A stretch of 64,000 nucleotides of DNA from Mucilaginibacter sp. 44-25. Lineage in GTDB: Bacteria > Bacteroidota > Bacteroidia > Sphingobacteriales > Sphingobacteriaceae. Within the stretch, counting starts at the first letter, position 1, and each line of letters begins with the position of its first letter. A model generated the notes under the pieces. The model did no database searches and was not told where the DNA came from. It worked only from the letters and a program-made list of their open reading frames with translations. Positions 63,303 to 64,000 of the stretch are shown one piece after another. The position numbers and the translations under genes were made by a program. Where the stretch lies: NCBI GenBank assembly GCA_001898335.1, contig MKTS01000001.1, forward strand, positions 434,001 to 498,000. Reading direction: 5' to 3'.

Positions 63303-64000
63303 TTAATCCGTTTCGCTTACGTTATCGTCAATATCCTGATGACTGTATATTAATTTACGATAAGTAACCGCCAAAATAATGTTTACAAATGGGTAAGTAA
63401 ATAATATGGTTATGGAGATTAACGGATAGTACTGAGAAATTTTAGCGGGCAATGCTATTAACAGGATGATGATGAGCAGTATGGATATAACTTTTAAAAG
63501 ATATCCCCTTGTAAGTTCAAAACTCTGTTTAATAGATTCTATAGGGCCCGAGTTGTCATCAACAATAAATGTATTAAAAAACATCACCCGTAGGGCTAAA
63601 TACAAACCGCCTAAACCGGCCAGCAACTCAATAGCAAACTGTAAGTTAGGGTTGTTGTCAAGATAATCTACAGCGATGCCCAAATTGGTAACCACAAAAG
63701 CGAAAATAAACACCACTGCCAGGTAACTCCAAACCATCTTAGCTTTGGGGATCACCTGCATAAACTCAAAATCATAGTATTCGCTGTCTATAACCGTGAA
63801 TATTAATTTATAAAGCCCCAGTGTAGTATAAGCCTGCAGCCAGATAAGAATAAATGTTACGATCATCGAAGCCCAGTAATCTTCCGGAGAATAGACAAAC
63901 CCCGCTAACAAGCCTAAAATCCCCAGCAGGAAAAACGCTATTACCGAGTAAACGATGATGGTTACAAAATTCTTTCTGAAAATATCCCATGAAGTTTTTA
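63303..64000 (-). CDS. Multi-pass membrane protein, partial (5' end beyond the window)
   Basis: The frame stays open on the minus strand from 63303 to the right edge at 64000 with no start codon required inside the window, so the first part of the gene is missing. The visible 232 or so residues include six hydrophobic segments, starting with FVTIIVYSVIAFFLLGILGL and ending VISILLIIILLIALPAKI and LISITILFTYPFVNIILAV. SIKQSFELTRGYLLKV is a conserved-looking amphipathic element as in DUF975 or glycerophosphoryl diester phosphodiesterase membrane-domain proteins. A TTG at 63911 is not the true start because the coding continues upstream. Function unknown. Followed directly by the GH3-type gene. 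Confidence 0.75.
   Translation of the reverse strand, partial: KTSWDIFRKNFVTIIVYSVIAFFLLGILGLLAGFVYSPEDYWASMIVTFILIWLQAYTTLGLYKLIFTVIDSEYYDFEFMQVIPKAKMVWSYLAVVFIFAFVVTNLGIAVDYLDNNPNLQFAIELLAGLGGLYLALRVMFFNTFIVDDNSGPIESIKQSFELTRGYLLKVISILLIIILLIALPAKISQYYPLISITILFTYPFVNIILAVTYRKLIYSHQDIDDNVSETD

Overview
The window is chromosomal DNA of a Bacteroidota, most likely a Sphingobacteriaceae member close to Mucilaginibacter or Pedobacter. This rests on protein family content (DUF3822, a BatA-type membrane protein beside a dihydroorotase homologue, a YbiT-type ABC-F protein, SPase II lipoproteins with little else at the lipobox, an orphan MacB/FtsX-like permease), on TAnnTTTG promoter -7 boxes with TTTG about 19-20 bases upstream, and on the rarity of purine-rich ribosome binding sites. 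No transposase, integrase, phage gene, rRNA or CRISPR array is visible. It reads as ordinary chromosome backbone with a light load of carbohydrate-active and envelope genes. Layout: 0.2-3.8 kb holds small accessory genes (DHFR-like reductase, half-size EamA transporter, receiver-only response regulator overlapping an AraC regulator, zinc-ribbon protein, tRNA-Lys(CUU)). 3.9-11.6 kb is housekeeping: ABC-F protein, SRPBCC-pyrE, divergent NUDIX, coaD, DUF3822-rsmD-nudK and a RecD-like helicase. 11.7-25 kb carries a membrane histidine kinase, clpB, two lipoproteins, a two-subunit M16 peptidase pair, guaB and a LOG protein. 25-38 kb has a membrane dipeptidase, trxB, a GH20 hexosaminidase, a GH3 glycosidase with a DUF4268 gene, an SMP-30 lactonase, SDR-glycosyltransferase and recR. 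38.5-47.5 kb has a beta-solenoid repeat protein, an FtsX-type permease, a transglutaminase-like protein, a glycosyltransferase pair and DUF763. 48-64 kb has ppc, a FUSC transporter, PRC-barrel and OmpA proteins, the BatA-pyrC-like-DUF4199 run, dxr-rseP, a GH3-type acyl-adenylating protein and a membrane protein cut by the window edge. Working together: pyrE and a dihydroorotase-like gene touch pyrimidine synthesis, guaB guanine nucleotide synthesis, dxr isoprenoid synthesis, coaD coenzyme A synthesis and ppc anaplerosis; clpB, trxB, rseP and the M16 pair handle protein quality and redox; GH20, GH3, SMP-30 and M19 proteins are exported scavenging enzymes. I did not find a convincing new multigene defence or biosynthetic system. 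The points most worth a second look are: a dxr gene whose NADPH-binding N-terminus is open but has no ATG, GTG or TTG start; three other genes with visible lesions (nudK frameshift, DUF3175 frameshift plus stop, DUF3592 internal TGA); a family of intergenic word-palindromes behind several genes; a 28-codon membrane micro-ORF with its own promoter; overlapping divergent start codons of pyrE and a NUDIX gene; an ABC-F protein in which every motif of one composite ATP site is lost; and a dihydroorotase homologue lacking its metal-binding HxH.
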